Below are positions 1 to 13,089 of a stretch of 64,000 bases of DNA, piece by piece. The notes beneath the pieces were generated by a model that was not told where the DNA came from, ran no database searches, and saw only the letters and a list, made by a program, of their open reading frames with translations. The DNA lies in assembly GCF_937616625.2 (NCBI RefSeq), contig NC_065570.1:25754046-25818045 (forward strand), in the 5' to 3' direction. Numbering within the stretch: the stretch's first letter is position 1; each line of letters opens with the position of its first letter. The position numbers and the translations under genes are program-made. The stretch is from Mercurialis annua (Eukaryota > Streptophyta > Magnoliopsida > Malpighiales > Euphorbiaceae).

Positions 1-3000
1 TGTTAAAAAAGGTGAAACGTTTGGATTTGTTTCGTAACGTTTGTAAACGTTTGGCTTATATCGATAAAAAGGTGAAACGGTGGGATTTGTTTTGTAACGT
101 TTAAAAACGTTTGGCTTAAATTACTGAAAAGGTGAAATGCTTTGATTTATTTCATAACGTTTTAAACGTTTAGATTAAATCACTAAAAAGGTGAAATGTT
201 TGTTTTTTTTTCGTAACATTTGTAAACGTTTGACTTAAATCACTAAAAAGGTGAAACATTTGGTTTAATTTCCAAAGGTTTGGCTTCAATCACTAAAATG
301 GAAAAAAGTTTGGATTTTTTTGGTAACGTTTGTAAACGTTTGGCTTAAATCGCTAAAAAGGTGTAACGTTTGGATTTGTTTCGTAACGTTTGTAAACGTT
401 GGGTTTAAATTGCTCAATAGGTGAAACGTTTGGATTTTTTTGTAACATCTTAAACGCATGGCTTAAATTGCTAAAATGGGGAAACGTTTGGATTTGTTTC
501 GTAATGTTTGTAATCTTTTGGCTTAAATCGCTAAAAACGTGAAATATTTGGATTTGTTTCGTAACGTTTGTAAACGTTTGGCTTCAATTGCTAAAAAGGT
601 GAAACGCTTGGATTTGTTTCGAAACGTTTGTAAACATTTGGCTTATATTGCTCAAAAGGTGAAACATTTTGATTGTTTCTTATCCTTTGTAAACGTTTGG
701 CTTAAATTGCTAAAAAGGTGAAACAATTTGATTTGTTTCTTAACCTTTGTAAACGTTTGGCATAAATGGCAAAAAAGGTGAAACGTTTGGATTTGTTTCA
801 TAACTTTTGTAAACGTTTGACTTAAATCGCTAAAAAGGTGAAACGTTTGGATTTGTTTCGTAACATTCGTAAACGTTTGGCTTAAATTTCTAAAAATGTG
901 AAACGCTTGGATTTGTTTCGTAACGTTTGTAAACGTTTGGATTAAACTACTAAAAAGGTGAAACATTTGGATTTGTTTCTTAACCTTTGTAAACGTTTGG
1001 CTTAATTCGCTTAAAAGATGAAATATTTGGATTTGTTTCTTAACCTTTGTAAACGTTTGGCTTAAATTGCTAAAAAGGTGAAACGTTTGGATTTGTTTCA
1101 TAACCTTTGTAAACGTTTGGCTTAAATCGCTAAAAAGGTGAAATGTCTGCAAACGTTAAGTAACATTTGTAAACTTTTGGCTTATATCACTAAAAAGGTG
1201 AAATGTTTGGATTTGTTTCATAACGTTTGTAAACGTTTGGCTTCAATCGCTAAAAAGGTGAAACGTTTGGATTATGAAAATAACGTTTGTAAACGTTTGG
1301 CATAAATCGCTAATAAGGTTTGTAAACGTTTGGCTTTAATTGCTAAAAAGGTGAAACGTTTGGATTTGTTTCATAACCTTTGTAAACGTTTGGCATAAAT
1401 CGCTAAAAAGGTGAAACGTTTGGATTTGTTTCGAAACGTTTGTAAATGTTTGGCTTAAATTGCTAAAAAGGTGAAACACTTGGTTTTGTTTCGTAACGTT
1501 TGTAATGGTATGGCTTAAATCGCATAAAATGTGAAACGTTTGGATTTGTTTCGTAACGTTTTAAACATTTGGTTTTGTTTCGTAACGTTTGTAAACGTTT
1601 GGCTTAAATCGCTAAAAAGGTGAAACATTTAGATTTATTTCGTAACGTTGGTAATTATTTGGCTTAAATCGCTATAAAGGCTAAACATTTGGATTTGTTT
1701 CGCAACGTTTGTAAACGTTTGGCTTAAATCGCTAAAACGGTGAAATTTTGGAATTTGTTTCGTAACTTTTGTAAACGTTTGGCTTATATCGCTAAAAAGG
1801 GGAAACGTTTGGATTTATTTCGTATCGTTTGTAAACGTTTGGCTTCAATCGCTAAAAAGGGGAAACGTTTGAATTTGTTTCGTAACGTTTGTAAACGTTT
1901 GACATAAATCGCTAAAAAGGTTTGTAATCGTTTGGCTTTAATTGCTAAAAAGGGTAAACGTTTGGATATGTTTAATAACCTTTGTAAACGTTTGGCTTAA
2001 ATCGCTAAAATGGGAAAACATTTGGATTTTTTTCGTAACGTTTGTAAACGTTTGGCTGAAATCGCTAAAAAGGTGAAACGGCTGGATTTGTTTCGTGACG
2101 TTTAAAAACGTTTGGCTTAAATTGCTAAAAAGGTGAAATGCTTTCATTTGTTTCATAACGTTTTAAACGTTTGGCTTAAATTACTAAAAAGGTGAAACTT
2201 TTGTTTTTGTTCCATAATGTTTGTAAACGTTTGACTTAAATCACTAAAAAGGTGAAACGTTTGGTTTAAAAACCAAAGGTTTGGCTTCAATCGCTAAAAT
2301 GAAAAAAATGTTTGGATTTGTTTGGTAACGTTTGTAAACGTTTGGCTTAAATTGCTAAAAAGGTGTAACGTTTGGATTTGTTTCGTAACATTTGTAAACG
2401 TTTGGCTTAAATTGCTTAAAATGAGAAACGTTTGGATTTGTTTCGTAACGTTTTAAAGGTATGTCTTAACTTGATAAAATGGGGACGTTTGGATTTGTTT
2501 TAAAACAAACGTTTGGCTTATATTGCTAAAAAGATGAAACGCTTGGATTTGTAAAGTTTGTAAACGTTTGGCTTAAATCGCTAAAAAGGCGAAACGTTTG
2601 GATTTGTTTTGTAATGTTTGTAAACGTTTGCCTTCATCCGCAAAAAAGGGAAAACGTTTGGATTTGTTTCGTTACGTTTGTAAACGTTTTGCTTAAATCG
2701 ATAAAATGAGGAAACGTTTGGATTTATTTCGTAACGTTTGTAAACGTTTGGCTTAAATCTCTAAAAAGGGGAAACGTTTGGATTTGTTTCGTAACTTTTG
2801 TAGTCGTTTGGCTTAAATTGCTATAATGGGGAAACGTTTGGAAATGTTTCGTAACGTTTGTAAACATTTGGATTTGTTTAGTAACATTTGTAAACGTTTG
2901 GTTTTGTTTCGTAATGTTTATAAACGTTGGGCTTAATTCGCTAAAATGGGGAAACGTTTGGATTTGTTTCGTAACGTTTGTAAACATTTGGCTTAAATTG

Positions 3001-4347
3001 CTAAAAAGGTTAAACATTTTGATTTGTTTCTTAACCTTTGTAAACGTTTGGCTTTAGTTGCTAAAAAGTTGAAACGTTTGGATTTGTTTCTTAACCTTTG
3101 TAAACGTTTGGCATAAATCGCTAAAAAGGTGAAATGTTTGGATTTGTTTCGTAACGTTTGTAAACTTTTAGCTTAAATTGCTAAAAACGTGAAATGTTTG
3201 GATTTGTTTCCTATTGTTTGTAAACGTTCTAAGCCAATCGTTAAAATGGTAAAATGCTTGGATTTGTTTCGTAACGTTTGTAAACATTTGGCTTAAATTG
3301 CTAAAAAGGTGAAACATTTTGATTTGTTTCTTTACCTTTGTAAACGTTTGGCTTAAATTACCAAAAAAGGTGAAACGTTTGGATTTGTTTCGTAACGTTT
3401 GTAAACGTTCGGATTTGTTTTGTAACGTTTGTAAACGTTTGGCCTAAATCGCTAAAAAGGTGAAACATTTGGATTTATTTCGTAACATTTGTAAACGTTT
3501 GGCTTAAATCGCTAAAAAGGTGAAACGTTTGGATTTGTTTCGTAAGGTTTGTAAACTTTTGGCTAAAAATGCTAAAAAGGTGAAGCATTTGGATTTGTTT
3601 CGTAACGTTTGTAAACATTTGGCTTAAATTGCTAAAAAGGTGTAACGCTTGGATTTGTTTTGTAACGTTTGTAAACATTTGGCTTAAATTGCTAAAAAGG
3701 CGAAACATTTTGATTTGTTTCTTAACCTTTGTAAACGTTTGGTTTAAATTGCTAAAAAGGTGAAACGTTTGGATTTTATCACAACCCTTGTAAACGTTTC
3801 TCTTAAATCGTTAAAAAGGTGAAATGTTTGGATTTGTTTCGTAACGTTCCTAAACTTTTGGCTTAAATCGCTAAAAAGTGAAATGTTCGGATTTGTTTCG
3901 TAACGTTTGTAAACGTTTGGCTTCAATCGCTAAAAAGGTGAAACGTTTGGATTTGTTTCGTAGCGTTTGTAAACATTTGGCTTAAATTGCTAAAAAGGTT
4001 AAACATTTTGATTTGTTTCTTAACGTTTGTAAACGTTTGGCTTTAGTTGCTAAAAAGTTGAAACGTTTGGATTTGTTTCATAACCTTTGTAAACGTTTGG
4101 CTTAAATCGCTAAAAAGGTGAAATGTTTGGATTTGTTTCGTAACGTTTGTAAACTTTTGGCTTAAATAGCTAAAAACGTGAAATGTTTGGATTTGTTTCC
4201 TATCGTTTGTAAACGTTCTAAGCCAATCGCTAAAAAGGTGAAATGCTTGGATTTGTTTCGTAACGTTTGTAAACGTTTGGCTTAAATTGCTAAAAAGGTG
4301 AAACATTTTGATTTGTTTCTTAACCTTTGTAAACGTTTGGCTTAAAT
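1..4347 (+). repeat. Higher-order repeat copy A (internally deleted)
   Basis: The first bases recur at 4348 and again at 10499, and distinctive monomers line up across kilobases: 652-1152 with 4999-5499 and 11151-11651, 2724-3017 with 7076-7369, 3744-3926 with 9895-10077. The offset to copy B is about 4350 up to about 3400 and 6151 from about 3640, so copy A lacks about 1.8 kb present in copy B. The left end is the window edge, so the unit may begin earlier. Confidence 0.85.
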
Positions 4348-7300
4348 TGTTAAAAAAGGTGAAACGTTTGGATTTGTTTCGTAACGTTTGTAAACGTTTG
4401 GCTTATATCGATAAAAAGGTGAAACGGTGGGATTTGTTTTGTAACGTTTAAAAACGTTTGGCTTAAATTACTGAAAAGGTGAAATGCTTTGATTTATTTC
4501 ATAACGTTTTAAACGTTTAGCTTAAATCACTAAAAAGGTGAAATGTTTGTTTTTTTTTCGTAACGTTTGTAAACGTTTGACTTAAATCACTAAAAAGGTG
4601 AAACATTTGGTTTAATTTCCAAAGGTTTGGCTTCAATCACTAAAATGGAAAAAAGTTTGGATTTTTTTGGTAACGTTTGTAAACGTTTGGCTTAAATCGC
4701 TAAAAAGGTGTAACGTTTGGATTTGTTTCGTAACGTTTGTAAACGTTGGGTTTAAATTGCTCAATAGGTGAAACGTTTGGATTTTTTTGTAACATCTTAA
4801 ACGCATGGCTTAAATTGCTAAAATGGGGAAACGTTTGGATTTGTTTCGTAATGTTTGTAATCTTTTGGCTTAAATCGCTAAAAACGTGAAATATTTGGAT
4901 TTGTTTCGTAACGTTTGTAAACGTTTGGCTTCAATCGCTAAAAAGGTGAAACGCTTGGATTTGTTTCGAAACGTTTGTAAACATTTGGCTTAAATTGCTC
5001 AAAAGGTGAAACATTTTGATTGTTTCTTATCCTTTGTAAACGTTTGGCTTAAATTGCTAAAAAGGTGAAACAATTTGATTTGTTTCTTAACCTTTGTAAA
5101 CGTTTGGCTTAAATGGCTAAAAAGGTGAAACGTTTGGATTTGTTTCATAACTTTTGTAAACGTTTGGCTTAAATCGCTAAAAAGGTGAAACGTTTGGATT
5201 TGTTTCGTAACATTCGTAAACGTTTGGCTTAAATTTCTAAAAATGTGAAACGCTTGGATTTGTTTCGTAACGTTTGTAAACGTTTGGCTTAAACTACTAA
5301 AAAGGTGAAACATTTGGATTTGTTTCTTAACCTTTGTAAACGTTTGGCTTAATTCGCTTAAAAGATGAAATATTTGGATTTGTTTCTTAACCTTTGTAAA
5401 CGTTTGGCTTAAATTGCTAAAAAGGTGAAACGTTTGGATTTGTTTCATAACCTTTGTAAACGTTTGGCTTAAATCGCTAAAAAGGTGAAATGTCTGCAAA
5501 CGTTAAGTAACATTTGTAAACTTTTGGCTTATATCGCTAAAAAGGTGAAATGTTTGGATTTGTTTCATAACGTTTGTAAACGTTTGGCTTCAATCGCTAA
5601 AAAGGTGAAACGTTTGGATTATGAAAATAACGTTTGTAAACGTTTGGCATAAATCGCTAATAAGGTTTGTAAACGTTTGGCTTTAATTGCTAAAAAGGTG
5701 AAACGTTTGGATTTGTTTCATAACCTTTGTAAACGTTTGGCATAAATCGCTAAAAAGGTGAAACGTTTGGATTTGTTTCGAAACGTTTGTAAATGTTTGG
5801 CTTAAATTGCTAAAAAGGTGAAACACTTGGTTTTGTTTCGTAACGTTTGTAATGGTATGGCTTAAATCGCATAAAATATGAAACGTTTGGATTTGTTTCG
5901 TAACGTTTTAAACATTTGGTTTTGTTTCGTAACGTTTGTAAACGTTTGGCTTAAATCGCTAAAAAGGTGATACATTTAGATTTATTTCGTAACGTTGGTA
6001 ATTATTTGGCTTAAATCGCTATAAAGGCTAAACATTTGGATTTGTTTCGTAACGTTTGTAAACGTTTGGCTTAAATCGCTAAAAAGGTGAAATTTTTGGA
6101 TTTGTTTCGTAACTTTTGTAAACGTTTGGCTTATATCGCTAGAAAGGGGAAACGTTTGGATTTATTTCGTATCGTTTGTAAACGTTTGGCTTCAATCGCT
6201 AAAAAGGGGAAACGTTTGAATTTGTTTCGTAACGTTTGTAAACGTTTGACATAAATCGCTAAAAAGGTTTGTAATCGTTTGGCTTTAATTGCTAAAAAGG
6301 GTAAACGTTTGGATATGTTTAATAACCTTTGTAAACGTTTGGCTTAAATCGCTAAAATGGGAAAACATTTGGATTTTTTTTCGTAACGTTTGTAAACGTT
6401 TGGCTGAAATCGCTAAAAAGGTGAAACGGCTGGATTTGTTTCGTGACGTTTAAAAACGTTTGGCTTAAATTTCTATAAAGGTGAAATGCTTTCATTTGTT
6501 TCATAACGTTTTAAACGTTTGGCTTAAATTACTAAAAAGGTGAAACGTTTGTTTTTGTTCCATAATGTTTGTAAACGTTTGACTTAAATCACTAAAAAGG
6601 TGAAACGTTTGGTTTAAAAACCAAAGGTTTGGCTTCAATCGCTAAAATGAAAAAAATGTTTGGATTTGTTTGGTAACGTTTGTAAACGTTTGGCTTAAAT
6701 TGCTAAAAAGGTGTAACGTTTGGATTTGTTTCGTAACATTTGTAAACGTTTGGCTTAAATTGCTTAAAATGAGAAACGTTTGGATTTGTTTCGTAACGTT
6801 TTAAAGGTATGTCTTAACTTGATAAAATGGGGACGTTTGGATTTGTTTTAAAACAAACGTTTGGCTTATATTGCTAAAAAGGTGAAACGCTTGGATTTTT
6901 TCGTAAAGTTTGTAAACGTTTGGCTTAAATCGCTAAAAAGGCGAAACGTTTGGATTTGTTTTGTAATGTTTGTAAACGTTTGCCTTCATCCGCAAAAAAG
7001 GGAAAACGTTTGGATTTGTTTCGTTACGTTTGTAAACGTTTTGCTTAAATCGATAAAATGAGGAAACGTTTGGATTTATTTCGTAACGTTTGTAAACGTT
7101 TGGCTTAAATCTCTAAAAAGGGGAAACGTTTGGATTTGTTTCGTAACTTTTGTAGTCGTTTGGCTTAAATTGCTATAATGGGGAAACGTTTGGAAATGTT
7201 TCGTAACGTTTGTAAACATTTGGATTTGTTTAGTAACATTTGTAAACGTTTGGTTTTGTTTCGTAATGTTTATAAACGTTGGGCTTAATTCGCTAAAATG

Positions 7301-10300
7301 GGGAAACGTTTGGATTTGTTTCGTAGCGTTTGTAAACATTTGGCTTAAATTGCTAAAAAGGTTAAACATTTTGATTTGTTTCTTAACCTTTGTAAACGTT
7401 TGGCTTTAGTTGCTAAAAAGTTGAAACGTTTGGATTTGTTTCTTAACCTTTGTAAACGTTTTGCATAAATCGCTAAAAAGGTGAAATGTTTGGATTTGTT
7501 TCGTAACGTTTGTAAACTTTTAGCTTAAATTGCTAAAAACGTGAAATGTTTGGATTTGTTTCCTATTGTTTGTAAACGTTCTAAGCCAATCGCTAAAAAG
7601 GTAAAATGCTTGGATTTGTTTCGTAACGTTTGTAAACATTTGGCTTAAATTGCTAAAAAGGTGAAACATTTTGATTTTTTTCTTATCCTTTGTAAACGTT
7701 TGGCTTAAATTACGAAAAAAGGTGAAACATTTGGATTTGTTTCGTAACGTTTGTAAACGTTTGGCTTAAATCCCTAAAAAGGTGAAACGGTTGGATTTGT
7801 TTTGTAACGTTTAAAAACGTTTGGCTTAAATTACTGAAAATGTGAAATGCTTTGATTTATTTCATAACGTTTTAAACGTTTAGCTTAAATCACTAAAAAG
7901 GTGAAATGTTTTTTTTTGTTCCGTAACTTTTGTAAACGTTTGACATAAATCACTAAAAAGGTGAAACATTTGGTATAATTTCCAAAGGTTTGGCTTCAAT
8001 CGCTAATATGGAAAAAAGTTTGGATTTGTTTGGTAATGTTTGTAAACGTTTGGCTTAAATCGCTAAAAAGGTGTAACGTTTGGATTTGTTTCGTAACGTT
8101 TGTAAACGTTTGGCTTAAATTGCTCAAAAGGTGAAATGTTTGGATTTTTTTTCCTAACGTTTTAAATGTGTGGCTTAAATTGCTAAAATGGGGAAACGTT
8201 TGGATTTGTTTCGTAATGTTTGTAAACTTTTGGCTTAAATCGCTAAAAACGTGAAATGTTTGGATTTGTTTCGTAACGTTTGTAAACGTTTGGCTTCAAT
8301 CGCTAAAAAGATTAAACATTTTGATTTGTTTTGAAATGTTTGTAAACATTTGGCTTAAATTGCTCAAAAGGTGAAACATTTTGATTGTTTCTTAACCTTT
8401 GTAAACGTTGGGCTTAAATTTCTAAAAAGGTGAAACGTTTGGATTTGTTTCATAACATTTGTAAACGTTTGGCTTAAATCGCTGAAAAGGTGAAATGTTT
8501 GGATTTGTTTCGTAACGTTTGTAAACTTTTGGCTTAAATTGCTAAAAAGGTGAAATGTTTGGATTTGTTTCATAACGTTTGCAAACGTTTGGCTTCAATC
8601 GCCAAAAAGGTGAAACGTTTGGATTTGCTTCGTAACGTTTGTAAACGTTTGGCTTCAATCGCGAAAAAGGTGAAACGTTTGGCTTCAATCGCTAGAAAAG
8701 GGAAACGTTTAAATTTGTTTCGTAACGTTTGTAAACATTTGCCATAAAACGCTAAAAAGGTTTGTAAACGCTTGGCTTTAATTGCTAAAAAGGTGAAACG
8801 TTTGGATTCGTTTCATAACCTTTGTAAACGTTTGGCTTAAATCGCTAGAAAGGTGAATCGTTTGGATTAGTTTTGTAACGTTTGTAAACGTTTTGCTTAT
8901 ATTGCTAAAAAGGGGAAACGCTTGGATTTGTTTTGTAACGTTTGTAAACGTTTGGCTTAAATTGCTAAAAAGCTGAAACATTTGGATTTGTCTCTTAGCC
9001 TTTGTATACGTTTGGCTTAATCTGCTAAAAAGGTGAAACGTTTGGATTTGTTTCATAACCTTTGTAAACGTTTGGCTTAAATCGCTAAAAAGGTGAAATG
9101 TTTGCAAACGTTAAGTAACGTTTGTAAACATTTGGCTTAAATCGCTAAAAAGGTGAAATATTTGGATTTGTTTCGTAAAGTTTGTAAACGTTTGGCTTAA
9201 ATTGCTAAAAAGGTGAAATATTTTGATTTGTTTCTTAACCTTTGTAAACGTTTAGCTTAAATTGCTAAAAAGGTGAAACGTTTGGATTTGTTTCATAACA
9301 TTTGTAAATTTTTGGCTTATATCGCAAAAAAGGTGAAACATTTGGATTTGTTTCGTATTGTAAACGTTTGGCTTAAATTGCTAAAAATGTGAAACGCTTG
9401 GATTTTTTTCGTCACGTTTGTAAAGTTTGGATTAAATTGTTAACGTTTGGCTTAAATTGCTAAAAATATGAAACGTTTGTAAACTAAAAAGGTGAAACAT
9501 TTGGATTTGTTTCTTAACCTTTGTAAACTTTTGGCGTAAATCACTAAAAAGATGAAATGTTTGGATTTGTTTCTTAACGTTTGTAACGTTTGGTTTAAAT
9601 TGCTAAAAAGGTGAAACGCTCGGATTTGTTTCGTAACGTTTGTAAATGTTTGGCTTAAACTACTAAAAAGGTGAAACATTTGGATTTGTTTCTTAACCTT
9701 TGTAAACGTTTGGCTTAAATTGCTAAAAAGGTGAAACGTTTGGATTTGTTTCATAACCTTTGTAAACGTATGGCTTAAATCGCTAAAAAGGTGAAACGCT
9801 TGGATTTGTTTTGTAACGTTTGTAAACATTTGGCTTAAATTGCTAAAAAGGCGAAACATTTTGATTTGTTTCTTAACCTTTGTAAACGTTTGGCTTAAAT
9901 TGCTAAAAAGATGAAACGTTTGGATTTTATCACAACCTTTGTAAACGTTTGGCTTAAATCGTTAAAAAGGTGAAATGTTTGGATTTGTTTCGTAACGTTC
10001 CTAAACTTTTGGCTTAAATCGCTAAAAAGTGAAATGTTCGGATTTGTTTCGCAACGTTTGTAAACGTTTGGCTTCAATCGCTAAAAAGGTGAAACGTTTG
10101 GATTTGTTTCGTAGCTTTTTTAAACATTTGGCTTAAATTGCTAAAAAGGTTAAACATTTTGATTTGTTTCTTAACGTTTGTAAACGTTTGGGTTTAGTTG
10201 CTAAAAAGTTGAAACGTTTGGATTTGTTTCATAACCTTTGTAAACGGTTGGCTTAAATCGCTGAAAAGGTGAAATGTTTGGATTTGTTTCGTAACGTTTG

Positions 10301-10498
10301 TAAACTTTTGGCTTAAATAGCTAAAAACGTGAAATGTTTGGATTTGTTTCCTATCGTTTGTAAACGTTCTAAGCCAATCGCTAAAAAGGTGAAATGCTTG
10401 GATTTGTTTCGTAACGTTTGTAAACGTTTGGCTTAAATTGCTAAAAAGGTGAAACATTTTGATTTGTTTCTTAACCTTTGTAAACGTTTGGCTTAAAT
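4348..10498 (+). repeat. Higher-order repeat copy B (full, about 6.15 kb)
   Basis: This complete unit spans about 102 monomer lengths, from the marker at 4348 to its recurrence at 10499. Individual variant monomers stay in the same order in copies A and C, with roughly 1% differences in the stretches I compared by eye. The part 7700-9880 contains the about 1.8 kb missing from copy A; it recurs in copy C at about 25090-27170. Confidence 0.85.
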
Positions 10499-12909
10499 TG
10501 TTAAAAAAGGTGAAACATTTGGATTTGTTTCGTTACGTTTGTAAACGTTTGGCTTATATCGATAAAAAGGTGAAACGGTGGGATTTGTTTTGTAACGTTT
10601 AAAAACGTTTGGCTTAAATTACTGAAAAGGTGAAATGCTTTGATTTATTTCATAACGTTTTAAACGTTTAGCTTAAATCACTAAAAAGGTGAAATGTTTG
10701 TTTTTTTTTTCGTAACGTTTGTAAACGTTTGACTTAAATCACTAAAAAGGTGAAACATTTGGTTTAATTTCCAAAGGTTTGGCTTCAATCACTAAAATGG
10801 AAAAAAGTTTGGATTTGTTTGGTAACGTTTGTAAACGTTTGGCTTAAATCGCTAAAAAGGTGTAACGTTTGGATTTGTTTCGTAACGTTTGTAAACGTTG
10901 GGTTTAAATTGCTCAAAAGGTGAAACGTTTGGATTTTTTTGTAACATCTTAAACGCATGGCTTAAATTCCTAAAATGGGGAAACGTTTGGATTTGTTTCG
11001 TAATGTTTGTAATCTTTTGGCTTAAATCGCTAAAAACGTGAAATATTTGGATTTGTTTCGTAACGTTTGTAAACGTTTGGCTTCAATCGCTAAAAAGGTG
11101 AAACGCTTGGATTTGTTTCGAAACGTTTGTAAACATTTGGCTTATATTGCTCAAAAGGTGAAACATTTTGATTGTTTCTTATCCTTTGTAAACGTTTGGC
11201 TTAAATTGCTAAAAAGGTGAAACAATTTGATTTGTTTCTTAACCTTTGTAAACGTTTGGCTTAAATGGCTAAAAAGGTGAAACGTTTGGATTTGTTTCAT
11301 AACTTTTGTAAACGTTTGGCTTAAATCGCTAAAAAGGTGAAACGTTTGGATTTGTTTCGTAACATTCGTAAACGTTTGGCTTAAATTTCTAAAAATGTGA
11401 AACGCTTGGATTTGTTTCGTAACGTTTGTAAACGTTTGGCTTAAACTACTAAAAAGGTGAAACATTTGGATTTGTTTCTTAACCTTTGTAAACGTTTGGC
11501 TTAATTCGCTTAAAAGATGAAATATTTGGATTTGTTTCTTAACCTTTGTAAACGTTTGGCTTAAATTGCTAAAAAGGTAAAACGTTTGGATTTGTTTCAT
11601 AACCTTTGTAAACGTTTGGCTTAAATCGCTAAAAAGGTGAAATGTTTGCAAACGTTAAGTAACATTTGTAAACTTTTGGCTTATATCGCTAAAAAGGTGA
11701 AATGTTTGGATTTGTTTCATAACGTTTGTAAACATTTGGCTTCAATCGCTAAAAAGGTGAAACGTTTGGATTATGAAAATAACGTTTGTAAACGTTTGGC
11801 ATAAATCGCTAATAAGGTTTGTAAACGTTTGGCTTTAATTGCTAAAAAGGGGAAACGTTTGGATTTGTTTCATAACCTTTGTAAACGTTTGGCATAAATC
11901 GCTAAAAAGGTGAAATGTTTGGATTTGTTTCGAAACGTTTGTAAATGTTTGGCTTAAATTGCTAAAAAGGTGAAACACTTGGTTTTGTTTCGTAACGTTT
12001 GTAATGGTATGGCTTAAATCGCATAAAATGTGAAACGTTTAGATTTGTTTCGTAACGTTTTAAACATTTGGTTTTGTTTCGTAACGTTTGTAAACGTTTG
12101 GCTTAAATCGCTAAAAAGGTGAAACATTTAGATTTATTTCGTAACGTTGGTAATTATTTGGCTTAAATCGCTATAAAGGCTAAACATTTGGATTTGTTTC
12201 GTAACGTTTGTAAACGTTTGGCTTAAATCGCTAAAAAGGTGAAATTTTTGGATTTGTTTCGTAACTTTTGTAAACGTTTGGCTTAAATCGCTAAAAAGGG
12301 GAAACGTTTGGATTTATTTCGTATCGTTTGTAAACGTTTGGCTTCAATCGCTAAAAAGGGGAAACGTCTGAATTTGTTTCGTAACGTTTGTAAACGTTTG
12401 ACATAAATCGCTAAAAAGGTTTGTAATCGTTTGGCTTTAATTGCTAAAAAGGGTAAACGTTTGGATATGTTTAATAACCTTTGTAAACGTTTGGCTTAAA
12501 TCGCTAAAATGGGAAAACGTTTGGATTTGTTTCGTAACGTTTGTAAACGTTTGGCTGAAATCGCTAAAAAGGTGAAACGGCTGGATTTGTTTCGTGACGT
12601 TTAAAAACGTTTGGCTTAAATTGCTAAAAAGGTGAAATGCTTTCATTTGTTTCATAACGTTTTAAACGTTTGGCTTAAATTACCAAAAAGGTGAAACGTT
12701 TGTTTTTGTTCCATAATGTTTGTAAACGTTTGACTTAAATCACTAAAAAGGTGAAACGTTTGGTTTAAAAACCAAAGGTTTGGCTTCAATCGCTAAAATG
12801 AAAAAAATGTTTGGATTTGTTTGGTAACGTTTGTAAACGTTTGGCTTAAATTGCTAAAAAGGTGTAACGTTTGGATTTGTTTCGTAACATTTGTAAACGT
12901 TTGGCTTAA
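10499..12909 (+). repeat. Higher-order repeat copy C, 5' part (split by Element 1)
   Basis: This repeats copy B from 4348 monomer by monomer up to 12909, where the Element 1 LTR begins. The copy resumes at 24134-24139 at the equivalent HOR position (compare 24139 onward with 2409 onward in copy A). Confidence 0.85.
12905..12909 (+). other. Target-site duplication, left (CTTAA)
   Basis: CTTAA lies directly before the LTR start and again directly after the LTR end at 24134-24138. CTTAA is part of the common GGCTTAAAT stretch of the monomer. Five bp is the usual length for Ty3/gypsy integration. Confidence 0.95.
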
Positions 12910-13089
12910 TGTAATATCCCGTAAAATTTTACATTTTTTTTACATTTAAATTCCGACATTTTTCCCGGTCGTTTTGAAGTAATCTCGATATTAGTGGCTT
13001 TGTTCGAGTTGTTTGGTTTGGGTGTGATTTATTGGTTTAACCAATTTTATTTTTTTTAAATTAAAAATAAAAAAAAAAAGAATTCTTTC

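Larger units (their letters stand above)
1..12909 (+). repeat. 60-bp satellite array, forward orientation (left block)
   Basis: This is uninterrupted tandem satellite with a 60-bp period; 1081-1140 is a typical monomer. Each monomer has two 30-bp halves that both start with AAACGTTTGG: one continues ATTTGTTTCG, the other CTTAAATCGC and then CTAAAAAGGTG. The consensus is about 35% GC but contains five CpG sites. Variants mostly change CpG to TpG or CpA. Some monomers are shortened by about 30 bp or joined out of register, for example near 1555-1580 and 2262-2285. No gene is supported here; long open frames arise because 60 is a multiple of three and stop codons are rare in the monomer. I do not recognise the family. 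Confidence 0.97.

Noticed and set aside
539..721. Short Lys/Arg/Cys-rich frames such as MKYLDLFRNVCKRLASIAKK (also at 8550, 11038, 25932)
   Set aside because: They are translations of the 60-bp satellite in another frame, with a 20-residue period and no independent gene signal.
1..12909. CRISPR-like array of regular repeats
   Set aside because: Monomers are directly adjacent with no unique spacers, there are no cas genes, and the context is plant retrotransposons.
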